DNA of 64,000 bases from Hofstenia miamia (taxonomy: Eukaryota > Xenacoelomorpha > Acoela). How positions within the stretch are numbered: position 1 is the first letter of the stretch; the number at the start of each line of letters is the position of its first letter. A program made the position numbers and the translations under genes. The notes under the pieces are model-generated. The model made no database searches. It was not told where the DNA came from and was given only the letters and a program-made list of their open reading frames with translations. Of this stretch, positions 46,441-59,349 are shown piece by piece. The stretch is taken from positions 1,303,370-1,367,369 of the forward strand of contig SCFE01000077.1 of the NCBI GenBank assembly GCA_004352715.1, written 5' to 3'.

Positions 46441-46862
46441 AAGCAGCCGCTCGACTATTTTTGAAACAAAATCTTCAAAAAATTTAACTCAAAGTTTTTA
46501 TGCCACTGATAGTTTTCCGTACAATGAGCGGCCATATCACACAATTTACATTCTTATAAAAGGCACAGGGAGGCTTAATAATACTGCACTACGATTGACA
46601 TCACCCTTTGCTGTTGTTAGGGAGAATTTCAAAATGCATTTAATGACTTAGCAACATCCTGTTGGAACACCTTTTCCAACATGCCTCTTAGCAACAATTT
46701 ACTATATTTTTTGTTTTTTAATTAAGTTTGCTTGAATAGTTCGTAGCACCATTTTCCACATTACCACCAAATTGGCAAAATGGGTGCAGCAATTTGCAAA
46801 GTGCGTCACAAAATTGGCATTATTTCAATCATTACAATTTTAAATTATGCAGATTATATACC
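46441..46862 (+). repeat. Direct repeat copy A (partner 47571-47900)
   Basis: Ordered shared blocks with the partner: ttcaaaaaatttaactcaaa, cgattgacatcacc, gctgttgtt, accaaattggcaaaatgggt, and a near-identical block from gcgtcacaaaattggc to atgcagattatata. Spacing is about 1.04-1.13 kb. Confidence 0.7.
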
Positions 46863-47240
46863 AACTGTCTATTGTCATGTTAAGAAAGCTAAAAATACTC
46901 CAAGACATGAACCAAAGTGCTAACACTGACATCGGTCGAGCAATCGGAAAATATTCTCGATTGTATTTTGGAAATTGCAAGCATGCATTTTGGTCTGAAA
47001 CCACACATATTACAATTTTGGTGCTGAAACTTGCACTGATGAACAATATTCAAGATCCCCAGTCATGAAAATTTCAGGCATAGTAGGGACTAGTAAAGAC
47101 TCTTTTACTTCTCTTCTTCAGGTAACCCTACACCTTCAATTCGATACACGGAATCAACTAGTTTGGTCAGAGCCACCGGTTTCAACAAACCTTGTAATTG
47201 AGCGACGCATGTTTATTGACTCTAAGATCTACCATTGTGA

Positions 47241-47411
47241 CGCACGGGAGTTACGACAACCCAGAAACCACGCAAGATAGCTGCAAACAAGGCATTATAC
47301 AGTTGGGTGGTATTGTTTCAATGTGCTTCTTGCAATCTGTGCGTGCACAAAGACTGCACCAACAAGGCTGCGCCATCTCACGTATGCACAACCTATAATT
47401 ATTCGGATTAA
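47241..47411 (+). other. Short open frame with a C1-like zinc-finger half (unclassified)
   Basis: A 56-codon open stretch includes FQCASCNLCVHKDCTNKAAP and a further Cys. The spacing C-x2-C-x4-H-x2-C recalls the C-terminal half of a C1 domain; Cys-rich tails of piggyBac-type transposases are an alternative. The stretch is locally GC-richer than its surroundings and sits between the two copies of the direct repeat. A strong acceptor-like tract (ctcttcttcag) ends at 47121, but the frame is not open back to it. Confidence 0.3.
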
Positions 47412-47570
47412 TACTATCGTCTGACTATTCAGATTTAGACATAAGGTTTACTTTCATTATTTTACACTAATAAAATGACTTTTTTGGGTGATTTTAGATA
47501 GTATTCCAACATACCCACCCGTCATGCATGTCGGAAAACAGAAGAAGTCAGCAATAAAGTCTTTTTTGCA

Positions 47571-47900
47571 ACTGAGCTGACATATGGTATTTTGAAAAAA
47601 AACCTTCAAAAAATTTAACTCAAAGTTTTTCTGTGTCAAATGCCTTGCTTAGTTGCTGCCGGTAGACAAGAGGGCTTCAAGAAATTTAGGAGTGGCTCAG
47701 GTTCAGATTTTACACTGCGATTGACATCACCATGTGCTGTTGTTCCATTTTAACACAAAATTGACAAAAATTCGCCACCAAATTGGCACAACGAGAACAC
47801 CAAATTGGCAAAATGGGTACATCAATTTGGCAAAAGTGCGTCACAAAATTGGCATTATTTCAATCATTACAATTTTAAATTATGCAGATTATATATTTAC
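47571..47900 (+). repeat. Direct repeat copy B (partner 46441-46862)
   Basis: Same orientation and order of blocks as copy A. The motif CACCAAATTGGC occurs more often here. Confidence 0.7.
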
Positions 47901-48326
47901 TAATAGTTTTTTTTTGGTTTTGCATCCTTAGCCAGAATGTTTATTGTGAAAAAGTTCACAGTCACTCAGTCATTATTTATCTTAAAGATTGGTATGTAAA
48001 ACTGATGATTATTAAGGCACTGTATGTTCAAGTGTGAGGAATAAACATTATAATTGAGTTTAATATTCTCACATTTGACCAAATCAAAGATCTCATTATT
48101 TATCACATGCTCACTTTTCAAACTAAGGTTAAAATAAACAAATGAATGATTGTTCAACTGTATGTGTTCAATAACAAAATCAAAACTTTTTAGATCATTC
48201 ATCCAACTCACAATAAATCCCTAAAACAAAAGGTCCACCTTCTCATCAGAACCCCGGCTAACCTGTAAATGGAATCGAATTAGTTGCCTTCAATATCCAC
48301 TGATTCACATGACGATAGACATTTCT

Positions 48327-48707
48327 TTAAAGTTCACGTGTGACTATCAATTGCGGGCTCACCAGCTTTTCTTCTCTGTATTTTGCCAACGTTTTCCCTT
48401 CTGAAGCAGCCGCTTCGAAATCATTGGCAGGGTTGGATCTTCGCAGTTCTGATTTAATGAATAACTTGATTACATTGAAACAACCTTCCACAGGGTTAAG
48501 TTCAGGGCTGTAAGCTGCGTCAAAGCATTTAATGACATGATTTTGTCGAACATTTATAAAGTTTGAGATATCTCTACGTGATTGCGCATTATCCATGTAA
48601 ATTGTGGCATTTTGCTCTCCCAGTTGCACACTCAGCTCGGTGAAGAAATCAACAAATGTGTCCCGGCAGCTTCCAACAACATTAGTTAAATTTCCTAAAT
48701 TATCGAT
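48327..48707 (-). pseudogene. C-terminal half of a Tc1/IS630-type DDE transposase, exon-like
   Basis: The minus strand reads IYMDNAQSRRDISNFI (second catalytic Asp), then AAYSPELNPVEGCFNVIK (catalytic Glu), with 34 residues between them (DD34E), and continues open to a stop after VTREL. The similarity begins at AYIDNLGNLTNVVG, directly after a good splice acceptor (agatttcag, minus strand near 48708). The sequence before it is AT-rich and unlike a transposase. It may be the last exon of an intron-containing transposase or a truncated insertion. The first catalytic Asp and the DNA-binding domain are missing. It lies about 175 bp downstream of the TNFAIP8-family stop on the same strand; joining it to the TNFAIP8 upstream exon would be out of frame. 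Confidence 0.6.
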
Positions 48708-48881
48708 ATATGCTGAAATCTTGATATTACATAATAATAAACTTGTAGTTAAATATAGAAGTATCACATATGAACTAATTGTTACACTATTACATATATC
48801 AAAAGCTAAACAATCGCGATTATGAATTAACATAATAAATTACCACATTCAGTTACACAAAAAGCTAAAGAAACATGACAA

Positions 48882-51361
48882 TTACAGCAACTTTCTCTCC
48901 AGACGGAGACCAATTTCGTCTACTATCAACCTGATATGAGGCAAAAGTTCTGCAGGGCGGGCATTACCACAAACTGTATCGAGAAAATGCTCATTGGTGT
49001 AAAAGTCAATAACTGCCTCCAGTCTTTCTAATGAACGATCAGTAGAATTTCTTTGAATGGCATTGATGAGGTTTTTGTGGCACATGTTGATGGCATCAAT
49101 TAGGTACTCTCTGTTATACGTAAATTCAACTTCGTAAAAGCTAACTAATGCTTTCATTAATGAATGGAACTTTGAGCGAAATGTAGAAAGAGCATTCAAT
49201 TCCATTTTATTCAATTGGTTGTGATGGCGCATGAAGCCAATCTTTACTCCAAGTTTTATCATATTTTTGACAACTTTCCTAAACACAACTTTTCACTATC
49301 GTCTCTTATTTTTGATAATGTACTAAATCAAGGGCGGAAGATGGCAAGCTCTTAATCAAAATACAGACACAGTGATGACCTTGAGGCCTTTGGAATACGT
49401 CCAGTGTGGGTGGGACCCTTCGTATAGTGAAAAAGTGCTTTAAAAAATGAAATGTTGTTTAATTTGAACAAGTAAAATGGCAGCACCCCTAATTTCACCT
49501 TAACTTGATCAAAATTCAAAACAAATTCTAAATATTACTATCAATAATTCCTTAGCTCTAAGTAAAACTGGTATTTAAACGCCCATATCTCATAAAATAG
49601 TATACTACCTAATACTGAAAACAACACAGGATAGAGAGTTGTCTCCTTTTTAATTAAGATGTTCCTTAGTATGGGGCCATGGTGCAGCTAGCTATGACTT
49701 TGCATACAGCACGCTTAAATAAAACATAGGTGATATATTTATATTAAAAAATATATACTACATGCTCTTAATTATACTGCAAAGCTATAAACAAATATTG
49801 AACTTGCCATTATTATAAAATTAGTAATGCAAAACACAAATATACTGTGAATTATAGCAGTCTAGAAAAACGAAATTTAGGTGAGACATATGTACCACCA
49901 AGCCTCAAAGGATTAAGTAACATTCGGTTTTGATATAATTTATTAATTAATATGGTTAAATACACATTAACAATAGTTGTACTGCTTTTCCTATTATAAA
50001 AAACTAGTTCTATTCCGTAGCCATTGTCAAAGATGCGTGGCTGTTTGGGCAGAGGTATTGCAAAAATTGGGTCGACATTTCTAATAAATAGCTTGACTAT
50101 TACTCAACATGGCACCAAATTCAACCGAAATGCAGTGAATACTATAGAATTTATAAGCAATGTATTAAAAAATATAATTTACTCTACATTGATGCAGTAA
50201 AAATGGAAAATCGAAGAAAGAAACTTTTTGGCAAGGATAATATAAGTGAACAAAATTGGCACTACTTTAAATTGCCTTGTTTCTGCCGGACATAATGTGT
50301 CCATTTCTGATCATTAACCAGATTGCATTGGCTATTCTTATTGCATGTAATTTAACCACCTTAAACTGCCCAGGAATTTTCAAAATTTTTTATGGTGTCG
50401 TGAAAAAAATATATTTCTTTTAACTCACGAACTAATTGAGATATCCAAAATCTTGGTCATCGCAAAATTTTTAAAAATTGTAAATTTTACTGAAATTTAG
50501 TAAAAAAATTTCAAGCACTTGAGATACAGCAATACACTTCAGTACAAATGGGAGCCCGTTCACTAAAAGATTTGTGAGTATCCCACGATTTCCAAAAAAA
50601 TTGTTTATCCCTTTAAAAGGACTTAGGCAGCTTAAGGTGAAGAAATAATTTGGATTACAACTTAGTTTGCTCACCATTTAACTGCAATGGCTGTCAAAAA
50701 TTAAGCCCCTAGTTGGAATTTACTGTGCGAAACCTATACATTTTGAGGCTTTAATTGACCATGAAAGTTAAACTCTCTCTCCATATTTCAGATGTTAATG
50801 AGAAATGTTGTTAAATTTAAACTTGAATTTGAAAGCATGAATGGTTAATATTCAACTTTTATCCTCAAAATTTCCAATTCACTTTAAAGTTCCCCTTTCC
50901 AATACCGTTTTCGCCAGATGACATCCTATCTTTACGTTTTATTTCTTTAGAACAATAAAATTTAATAAGGTCATGAACTTCATCTAAGTTCTCTTAGACC
51001 CACTTTTGTATTTCAGTAGGCTTCAAACTCACTAAAGTGTACTAATTACTATCTTGATACGCAAATGATTAAATTAAAACCTTCTTACCATTAAAATTTT
51101 TTTCCTTGTTAACTTAATTGCTATTAAACTATTTGTTTATTAGGAGGTTGTCATACCTGCCCAGGTATTGGAAATTAGGAACTTTTTGAAGTTTGAGGTA
51201 TTCAACATTTAAGTTGACCAAGTGATCAAAGAGCATGGATAGTTCATCATCGATTACGAATTTAATGAGATTCCCTCCAGCAGCATTGGAAAAAATCTTC
51301 TTTTGAGCTTTCAATGCGATCGCTTTGGCACCCTTTGGCTTTTCTTCGTCATTGTTTCGCA
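48882..51361 (-). CDS. TNFAIP8: TNFAIP8/TIPE-family protein; exons 51361-51157 and 49278-48882, first exon not found
   Basis: TNFAIP8 (TIPE) proteins are about 200-residue, all-helical cytosolic proteins with a central hydrophobic cavity that binds phosphoinositide lipids, and they regulate cell death and inflammation. Exon A reads AIALKAQKKIFSNAAGGNLI, then VIDDELSMLFDHL, aligning with the AVQAQKKIL and LIDDTSSEVLDELY blocks of the family. It ends CAG|GTATGA and joins acceptor gtgtttag to make AGG, giving GRKVVKNMIKLGVKIGF. Exon B holds NQLNKMELNALSTFR, ALVSFYEVEFTYNRE, the block corresponding to EMLHQIIQRHLTAKS, and ends RKLL. The two exons encode about 200 residues, the full family length. 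Exon A starts TG|CGA after acceptor ttgcttag, so the previous exon must supply one base; if that base is A, the start codon is split. Intron length is 1.9 kb. The paralogue (TNFAIP8 or TNFAIP8L) is not resolved. Confidence 0.88.
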
Positions 51362-51839
51362 CTAAGCAAAGTCAAAATAAACAAATGTTAGATTTTCCAT
51401 TTTTATGTATATTTCACATGAATAAATTTCATTTTTGATATAAAGAACATATTTCTATATAAAATGTACGTAATAAACTTTACATAAACAATAGTAACCA
51501 ATTAACAGATATAGTCGCAATTCCAACTGTGGGTTAATGCATGGAGGTTGTGCATGCTAATCCAACAATGAAGATAAAAAATTATGCAATATTAGCCCTA
51601 CTAACTATAAAAATGATTTGATGGCCTGTATATTTTAAGCAACACCAATTTGACATCAGCTGGTTCTGTTTGCGGTTTCCGGATTTACTGTCCTAAACAT
51701 TGTTTCCAAGTGAATTTTCTTTCCCATTATTTTTCCCATTATTTAGTTCTTTATATCAATATTATCCTAAAAATTCAATGTTTGCTTAGCAGTTGGGATA
51801 AAAGTTCAATTTCTGTCTAATAATTTTTAAATTTAGAAT

Positions 51840-53477
51840 GAAAGTCTGCGCGTAAATCATTAGTGACATCAACAAATAACTACTGTGCCAAATTTTACAT
51901 GAAAATACCAATTCTATATAAAGTTATACTCATTTGGTGTAAAAATATTGAATAAGTGGACTGTGTGCTTTATTTTTGAACTATGAACAATTTCGGTACA
52001 CTTTTATTGGTTAGCTATCATATTTTTCTTAGTATTTTCTAATTATATATCTTAACTTGAAAATATGGAGACAGAACCGAACTAAGGTTTTCCAAACTTT
52101 CTTAGTCTTTAACTATACAAATTGCAAAATTTTGATCACATGACAACACAAAATTTTGGAATTTAATTATCAAAACCCTAACTAAGATGAAATACGGTAA
52201 GTTAGGTCAGATTTTGATGTAAAATGTTATAGAAGTAGAGCATATAGTGCTCCACCTGGTGTTTTTAAGGACCTCAACGTCCCGGGACCAGTTGGGTTAA
52301 ACGCAAAGACATCGTAAATAGCTGAATTACACATTTTAATTGATTTGTAATTTTTCCACCCTGTTGCTAGTTTCTGATTGGACAACAGTTCAAATCGTCT
52401 TTTCTGTCAATTTGGTTGTTGCGTGAGCGGAAATAGGTCGCTAACAATCTTTTTTCAATTGCATGTATAAAATATTTTCAATTTATTCCCTGCTTTTATG
52501 AATAAATTCTTAGTTGCTCGAATTGATTCGGCCTAGAATGTAAAAGACTCAGCTCCGTTTCCAAAAAATTAAGTTCTTTCAAAACTGGTACTAGGCATCA
52601 GCTCACAACAGAATTTCGTTCGTGATAGTTAACTATCAATATTGAATGTAAGAAAAGCTTCGCAATTACGCTGTCAAAAGTTGAATAGACTATTATCTTA
52701 AACAATACAAACTAAACATTACTCACAAATTATACTAGAAATGTATTCTATCAATCTTACTTTCGGATGCTTGCAAACTGAATTTATAATTATATACCCT
52801 TAGATTATTTTGGGTTTTTTGTTTATTTCCTTAGAAATTAGCTAGGTTTTTTTCAAAAATTTATTAAATTTGATAAGCTTAGTAGATATTTGTTATTGCT
52901 TTTGCGCTTGTTAAAGATAGATAGAACTTCAAGTTGAAATTTCTGTACATTTAGGGCTTAAATAGTATCATAATTACGGCATTGTTAGATATTTTATGAT
53001 TAGTTACACCAAAATGTCAGGTAACTGGTTGGTTTCAGTTTCTCTTATAAATTAATGGCAAATATAAAAAAAGATTAGTCAAACATTTGCAGTTTATTTT
53101 AAGAATTTCAAAATTTACTTATAATTTTTCAATTTATGCATATTGATCTATGAATTAATATTTAGTAACAGCAAACACTAAGGTTCCTTCGAATAGACAA
53201 CAGAAAATTTCAAAATACCTACAAAAATATTGTAATTAAATTTAAACATAAATTTTGTAGCTGTATAATTATTTAGAACATCTAATAGATATATATTTTG
53301 TTAATTTAATAAGAACAAATTCATGAGTATAGAATGGAAAGAAAATTAATGTTAACTGGGCTTGGGGTTATATCAAGTTTGATATTGGGTGACTTTTTTC
53401 ACAATAAACAATAACCCAACAAAACAGTCTCATAGTACGCATCTTTTTGACAATGCTTACATCTAATTAATATATAA
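51840..53477. repeat. 1.64-kb segment, copy 1 of a gap-flanking duplication
   Basis: Matches 54488-56118 in the same orientation at about 95 percent by eye, ending exactly at the edge of the 1000-N gap. It lies upstream of the known TNFAIP8-family exons on that gene's strand and may contain its unseen first exon or promoter. Confidence 0.85.
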
Positions 53478-54477
53478 NNNNNNNNNNNNNNNNNNNNNNN
53501 NNNNNNNNNNNNNNNNNNNNNNNNNNNNNNNNNNNNNNNNNNNNNNNNNNNNNNNNNNNNNNNNNNNNNNNNNNNNNNNNNNNNNNNNNNNNNNNNNNNN
53601 NNNNNNNNNNNNNNNNNNNNNNNNNNNNNNNNNNNNNNNNNNNNNNNNNNNNNNNNNNNNNNNNNNNNNNNNNNNNNNNNNNNNNNNNNNNNNNNNNNNN
53701 NNNNNNNNNNNNNNNNNNNNNNNNNNNNNNNNNNNNNNNNNNNNNNNNNNNNNNNNNNNNNNNNNNNNNNNNNNNNNNNNNNNNNNNNNNNNNNNNNNNN
53801 NNNNNNNNNNNNNNNNNNNNNNNNNNNNNNNNNNNNNNNNNNNNNNNNNNNNNNNNNNNNNNNNNNNNNNNNNNNNNNNNNNNNNNNNNNNNNNNNNNNN
53901 NNNNNNNNNNNNNNNNNNNNNNNNNNNNNNNNNNNNNNNNNNNNNNNNNNNNNNNNNNNNNNNNNNNNNNNNNNNNNNNNNNNNNNNNNNNNNNNNNNNN
54001 NNNNNNNNNNNNNNNNNNNNNNNNNNNNNNNNNNNNNNNNNNNNNNNNNNNNNNNNNNNNNNNNNNNNNNNNNNNNNNNNNNNNNNNNNNNNNNNNNNNN
54101 NNNNNNNNNNNNNNNNNNNNNNNNNNNNNNNNNNNNNNNNNNNNNNNNNNNNNNNNNNNNNNNNNNNNNNNNNNNNNNNNNNNNNNNNNNNNNNNNNNNN
54201 NNNNNNNNNNNNNNNNNNNNNNNNNNNNNNNNNNNNNNNNNNNNNNNNNNNNNNNNNNNNNNNNNNNNNNNNNNNNNNNNNNNNNNNNNNNNNNNNNNNN
54301 NNNNNNNNNNNNNNNNNNNNNNNNNNNNNNNNNNNNNNNNNNNNNNNNNNNNNNNNNNNNNNNNNNNNNNNNNNNNNNNNNNNNNNNNNNNNNNNNNNNN
54401 NNNNNNNNNNNNNNNNNNNNNNNNNNNNNNNNNNNNNNNNNNNNNNNNNNNNNNNNNNNNNNNNNNNNNNNNNNNNN
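53478..54477. other. Assembly gap of exactly 1000 N
   Basis: Unknown-size join between the two copies of the duplicated segment. Confidence 0.99.
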
Positions 54478-54487
54478 GAATTGAATT

Positions 54488-56118
54488 AAAGTCTGCGCGT
54501 TAATCATTAGTGACATCATTGTTGGAATTTAAAAAAAATTATTCAGCAAATATTTCCTTACATAACAAATAACTACTGTGCCAAATTTCACTTGAAAATA
54601 CCAATTCTATATAAAGTTATACTCATTTGAGGTAAAAATATTGAATAAGTGGACTTTGTGCGGTATTTTTGAACTATGAACAATTTTGGTACACTTTTAT
54701 TGGTTACCTATCATATTTTTCATAGTATTTTCTAATTATATAATATCTTAACTTGAAAATATGGAAATAGAACCGAACTAAGGTTTTCCAAACTTTCTTT
54801 TAATTTAATTTTCAAAAACCTAACTAAGATGAAATAGGGTAACTTAGATCAGATTTCTATGTAAAATGTTATAGAAGTAGAGCATATAGTGCTCCACCTG
54901 GTGTTTTTAAAGACCTCAACGTCCCGGGACCGGTTGGGTTAAACGCAAAGACATCGTAAATAGCTGAATTACACATTTTAATTGATTTATAATTTTCCAC
55001 CCTGCTGCTAGTTTCTGATTGGACAACAGTTCAAATCGTCTTTTCTATCAATTTGGTTTTTGCGCGAGCGGAAATATTTCGCTAACAATCTTTTTTCAAT
55101 TGAATGAATAAAATATTTTCAATTTATGTATAAAATATTTTCAATTTATTCCCTGCTTTTATGAATAAATTCTTAGTTGCTCGAATTGATTCGGCCTAGA
55201 ATGTAAAAGACTCAGCTCCGTTTCCAAAAAATTAAGTTCTTTCAAAACTGGTACTAGGCATCAGCTCACAACAGAATTTCGTTCGTGATAGTTAACTATC
55301 AATATTGAATGTAAGAAAAGCTTCGCAATTACGCTGTCAAAAGTTGAATAGACTATTATCTTAAACAATACAAACTAAACATTACTCACAAATTATACTA
55401 GAAATGTATTCTATCAATCTTACTTTCGGATGCTTGCAAACTCAATTTATAATTATATACCCTTAGATTATTTTGGGTTTTTTGTTTATTTCCTTAGAAA
55501 TTAGCTAGGTTTTTTTCAAAAATTTATTAAATTTGATAAGCTTAGTAGATATTTATTGCTTTTGGCTTGTTAAAGATAGATAGAACTTCAAGTTGAAATT
55601 TCTGTACATTTAGGGCTTAAATAGTATCATAATTACGGCATTGTTAGATCATTCATGATTAGTTACACCAAAATGTCAGGTAACTGATTGGTTTCAGTTT
55701 CTCTTATAAATTAATGGCAAATATAAAAAAAGATTAGTCAAACATTTGAAGTTTATTTTAAGAATTGCAAAATTTACTTATAATTTTTCAATTTATGCAT
55801 ATTGATCTATGAATTAATATTTAGTAACAGCAAACACTAAGGTTCCTCCGAATAGACAACAGAAAATATCAAAATACCTACAAAAAATATTGTGATTAAA
55901 TTTAAACATAAATTTTGTAGCTGTATAATTTCTTAGAATACCTAATAGATATTTATTTTGTTAATTTCATAAGAGGAAATTCATGAATATAGAATGGAAA
56001 GAAAATTAATGTGGACTGGGCTTGGGGTTATATCAAGTATGATAATGGGGACTTTTTTCACAATAAAAAATAACCCAACAAAACGGTCGCACAGTACGCA
56101 TCTTTTTGACAATGCTTA
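54488..56118. repeat. 1.64-kb segment, copy 2 of a gap-flanking duplication
   Basis: It starts about 10 bases after the gap. Differences from copy 1 include an insertion of about 45 bp near 54520, loss of roughly 50 bp near 54805 and an extra 22-bp tandem unit (tatgtataaaatattttcaa) near 55125. Single-base changes are scattered. No reading frame is conserved in either copy. Confidence 0.85.
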
Positions 56119-56907
56119 CATCTAATTAATATTTAATAGTAAGTTCTTCAGTTGTACATTTTCCAAGTTTATTAAATTTTGAAATTTATGGAAGTGTTAT
56201 TAAGCATTTATGGAACGGATTAATTATTTTTGGATAAACGAATAATTGATAATTGCAGTTTTATAGTCTTTATATGTATCAAAGTTTTTTCTGTTGGATT
56301 TTTATAAACTGGGAAGAAGCTTGTAATCACAATTAATCGATGGTAACAAACTTAAATATATTTTAGTCAAAATATAATTGACATAATACAAGAATAAAAA
56401 AGTTCAGTCCACACAGATCCACATGCATTTTGGAAAAATTCCTTACTATGAACACTCTACTCTTTTTGAAAAAAACAGTTATTTTGCAAACAACCCTAGT
56501 TGAAATTACTCTTAAATCGTCCAACTCTATCTTACTGCATTGACATATTTCAGTTATAAAGAATAATATAACATCAATTTGCGAATAAACTTTTAATCAT
56601 TGAAATTTTATCAATTCTATGCCAAAGCATCCTAAAATTTCATTAATATTTTATTAAAGTTTTGCAATAATATTCTCATTTCCAATGGGGAAAATTCAAT
56701 AAATCATTAATTTTAAACGAATGTAATTAATACTTTTTCCGTCTTCGGAAGGATTGCTAACACCAGATTCAAATATTTAGTCCTATGACAATTTATACGC
56801 AAACTAAGTTTGAACTTAATACATTGGAGAAAGTGCCTGCCCTTTATTGAACTCTTAAACCTTTTTCAGTAGCGAAGAGAGTGGTATAAAAAGATAATCA
56901 ATGTATA

Positions 56908-57512
56908 CACCTTTTACCATTCAATTTAAGAACTAACGCATTCAAATTAAAACAAAAAGCATTCAAATTAAAACATAAGTTATTCAATTTAAAATAAATA
57001 TCAAACCATGAACTTAGTAAAAAATAAAACTAAGAAACAAAAACTATAAACTAATGCAATGTCTACTTTATTTTCAATAGAGTAAATCACATTCAGCTAT
57101 AAATCTTGTGCATAGCCTCTGTACATTCTAAAAAAATTGCATGAATAGAGCCATCATGATTATCCTTAAAAATTGAAATTTAATCAGGAAGATAGTTATC
57201 ATATGGTACTGCTTTTTTTGTCTATATTTTCCTGAGCAATTACAGTGGGTTTCCTGATTAAATTTCAATTTTTTAAGAATAATAATGATGGCTCTATTCA
57301 AGCAAATTTTTTGCAGCATGTACAGAGACAATGCGCAAGATTTATGGCCGAAGATGGTTTATTGTATGGAAAATAAAGTAAACATTTTATTAGTTTATAG
57401 TTTGAATTGTTTCTCAGTTCCATTTTGATATTTATTATGAAATGAATGACTGTTTAAAATTGAATACAGTAATTTTTAATAAGTTAGTTTTTAAATTAAG
57501 GAGTAAAAGGTG
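56908..57512. mobile_element. Fold-back MITE, about 300-bp inverted arms, TA target duplication
   Basis: The left arm (CACCTTTTAC from 56908) and the right arm (GTAAAAGGTG ending 57512) are inverted copies along most of their length. The inner parts (57056-57187 against 57250-57385) match best, around a spacer of about 60 bp. TA flanks both ends (56906-56907 and 57513-57514), as in Tc1/mariner-type insertions. No coding capacity. The transcript would form a long hairpin. Confidence 0.75.
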
Positions 57513-59349
57513 TAGAGTGTAGAGCTGTTTCAAAAACTTAGTACTAACACAACAAATTACAGATCGATTTCCCGTGGTAAAATAATAGAATCTATTATTT
57601 ATAGTTATTAATTATAGTTACGTATTTAAGTGTTTAACAAAGAATCTAACATCTACCTCTAAATGAGAAACGCATTTTTGCAAGTACTTGTTGCCAAAAT
57701 TTCTCTTCATATTTGTTTAAATTTTATTTCTCCCATTCCATTTCAATTTAAATTCCCATGCAATATTTTATTTCATTCATTGATTGTTTTACAAAGCTTC
57801 GTTGAATTCGATTGAATAATTAGCATTTTGTCAATTGGCTAGTATTTTTTTACCCATTTATTGTGGTAAATACACACAAATTACGCTAATTGGAAATATT
57901 GCTATGCATGCAGAAGTAAATAAAGAAGAATCTGGTACCTTTCATTAAAATTCATTTCGTGTAAATATTCAACTATTTTGGACAGCCACTTGTTTATTAA
58001 TTGGAAATGACATGCGTCAGTCAAATACCATTCGAAACTACGTTGACTGACAACTGCTAGGAATTGAATAAGGGAATATTTAGTAAATTTATAGCCTTCA
58101 TGGGGCTTAGACTGTCTGATTATATGAACTGAACCTTAGCTATGGGTATAATTTATAAAAACTTTAAAAAATCGGATTCGTTTGGAGCTTAAGTTCATCA
58201 TCACTTGGCAGAACATTCGCCAGGTTGTCGATGGGAAAATATTTTCCTTCTCATTTCCATGATATAAATTTCTCATAACCTATTATTTGTAGCAAATCTT
58301 CTTAAAAGATCAGTCCCATATCATGTTTAACATATATTAAGACTTATGATTTTCGGTAAACGTCTATTTTCTACTATAAATACTCGATTTTGAATAGAAA
58401 TTCTGCTAAATTTCCTATTTTGCTAATAGATAAATAGTTTTTGAAAATACAATCTAAAGATGAATTTTCTATTTCCAATAATGAATTGACATTCTATATA
58501 AATGTTGCATAACCAGAGTAAAATACAATACTATCACAAAAATTTATTATGTATGTAATTGCAACATAGAAGCTTTTTAAGCATACTTTTGGAAATGTTT
58601 GTAGAATATGATGCTGCAAACTGCAAACATTAAACAATTTTGTTGCACTCTAAGCAATTTAGGGCAGAGATTTGGACAAAAAAATTAATTCTAATTCGCA
58701 AAATGCCATTAAGAAGACAAAATCATTCTTTAACCGAATACTATTGGCCGGAGTGTGGGCCAAGTCAGTGTGCAATTTTGTCCTCTCATTTTCATTTTCT
58801 TTTTTAGATGAAAGAGAACTTTCATAATAATGTCAATAATTTTAGTATTGCGGGCATAAATTGTCTGAAACCTTTATGATATTTTTGGAGGTAAAATACA
58901 TAGTTTTCTCAAAACGAAACCTACCTAACCCAAACGTTTTTATGATCGAAACACTTTCTTGATATTTTATCTAAATAATAACTGTCATTAACAAAAGAGA
59001 GTAGCTGAACCAAAGGCATTGTCCTAATAAGACTACACGGATTAATCAATTTAATCACAAACTATTATCCTGTGAGTACTGTACTGAAATAATCACCGTA
59101 GGCTTCGAGTCTATTGACAGTGCTCAATAGTAGGCCAAGTGAATAGTGTCAACCGGTATTGCGAAAATTCCGTCCCGACCCATCAGTAGTGGTCGAACGG
59201 TTCCAATTCTGATATAACTCCAATTCCCAGAGTTAGACCCTTATTGCACTTACAAAGATTTTCACTCAAAATGCAACAAATAATACATACATGTATGATC
59301 TATTTCCTCATGGAGTCATTCAACTCTCGATTTATCTAAAGAAGCTTAG
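57513..59349. other. Intergenic AT-rich DNA, no gene recognised
   Basis: No exon or element recognised apart from short AT-rich frames. GC content rises near 59100-59230 just before the possible terminal exon at 59350. Confidence 0.5.

Noticed and set aside
48327-51361. A TNFAIP8-DDE fusion gene made by splicing exon A to the acceptor near 48708
   Set aside because: Exon A ends with two bases of a codon while the DDE frame needs one base from the previous exon, so the join is out of frame. Exon B also has its own family C-terminus and stop.
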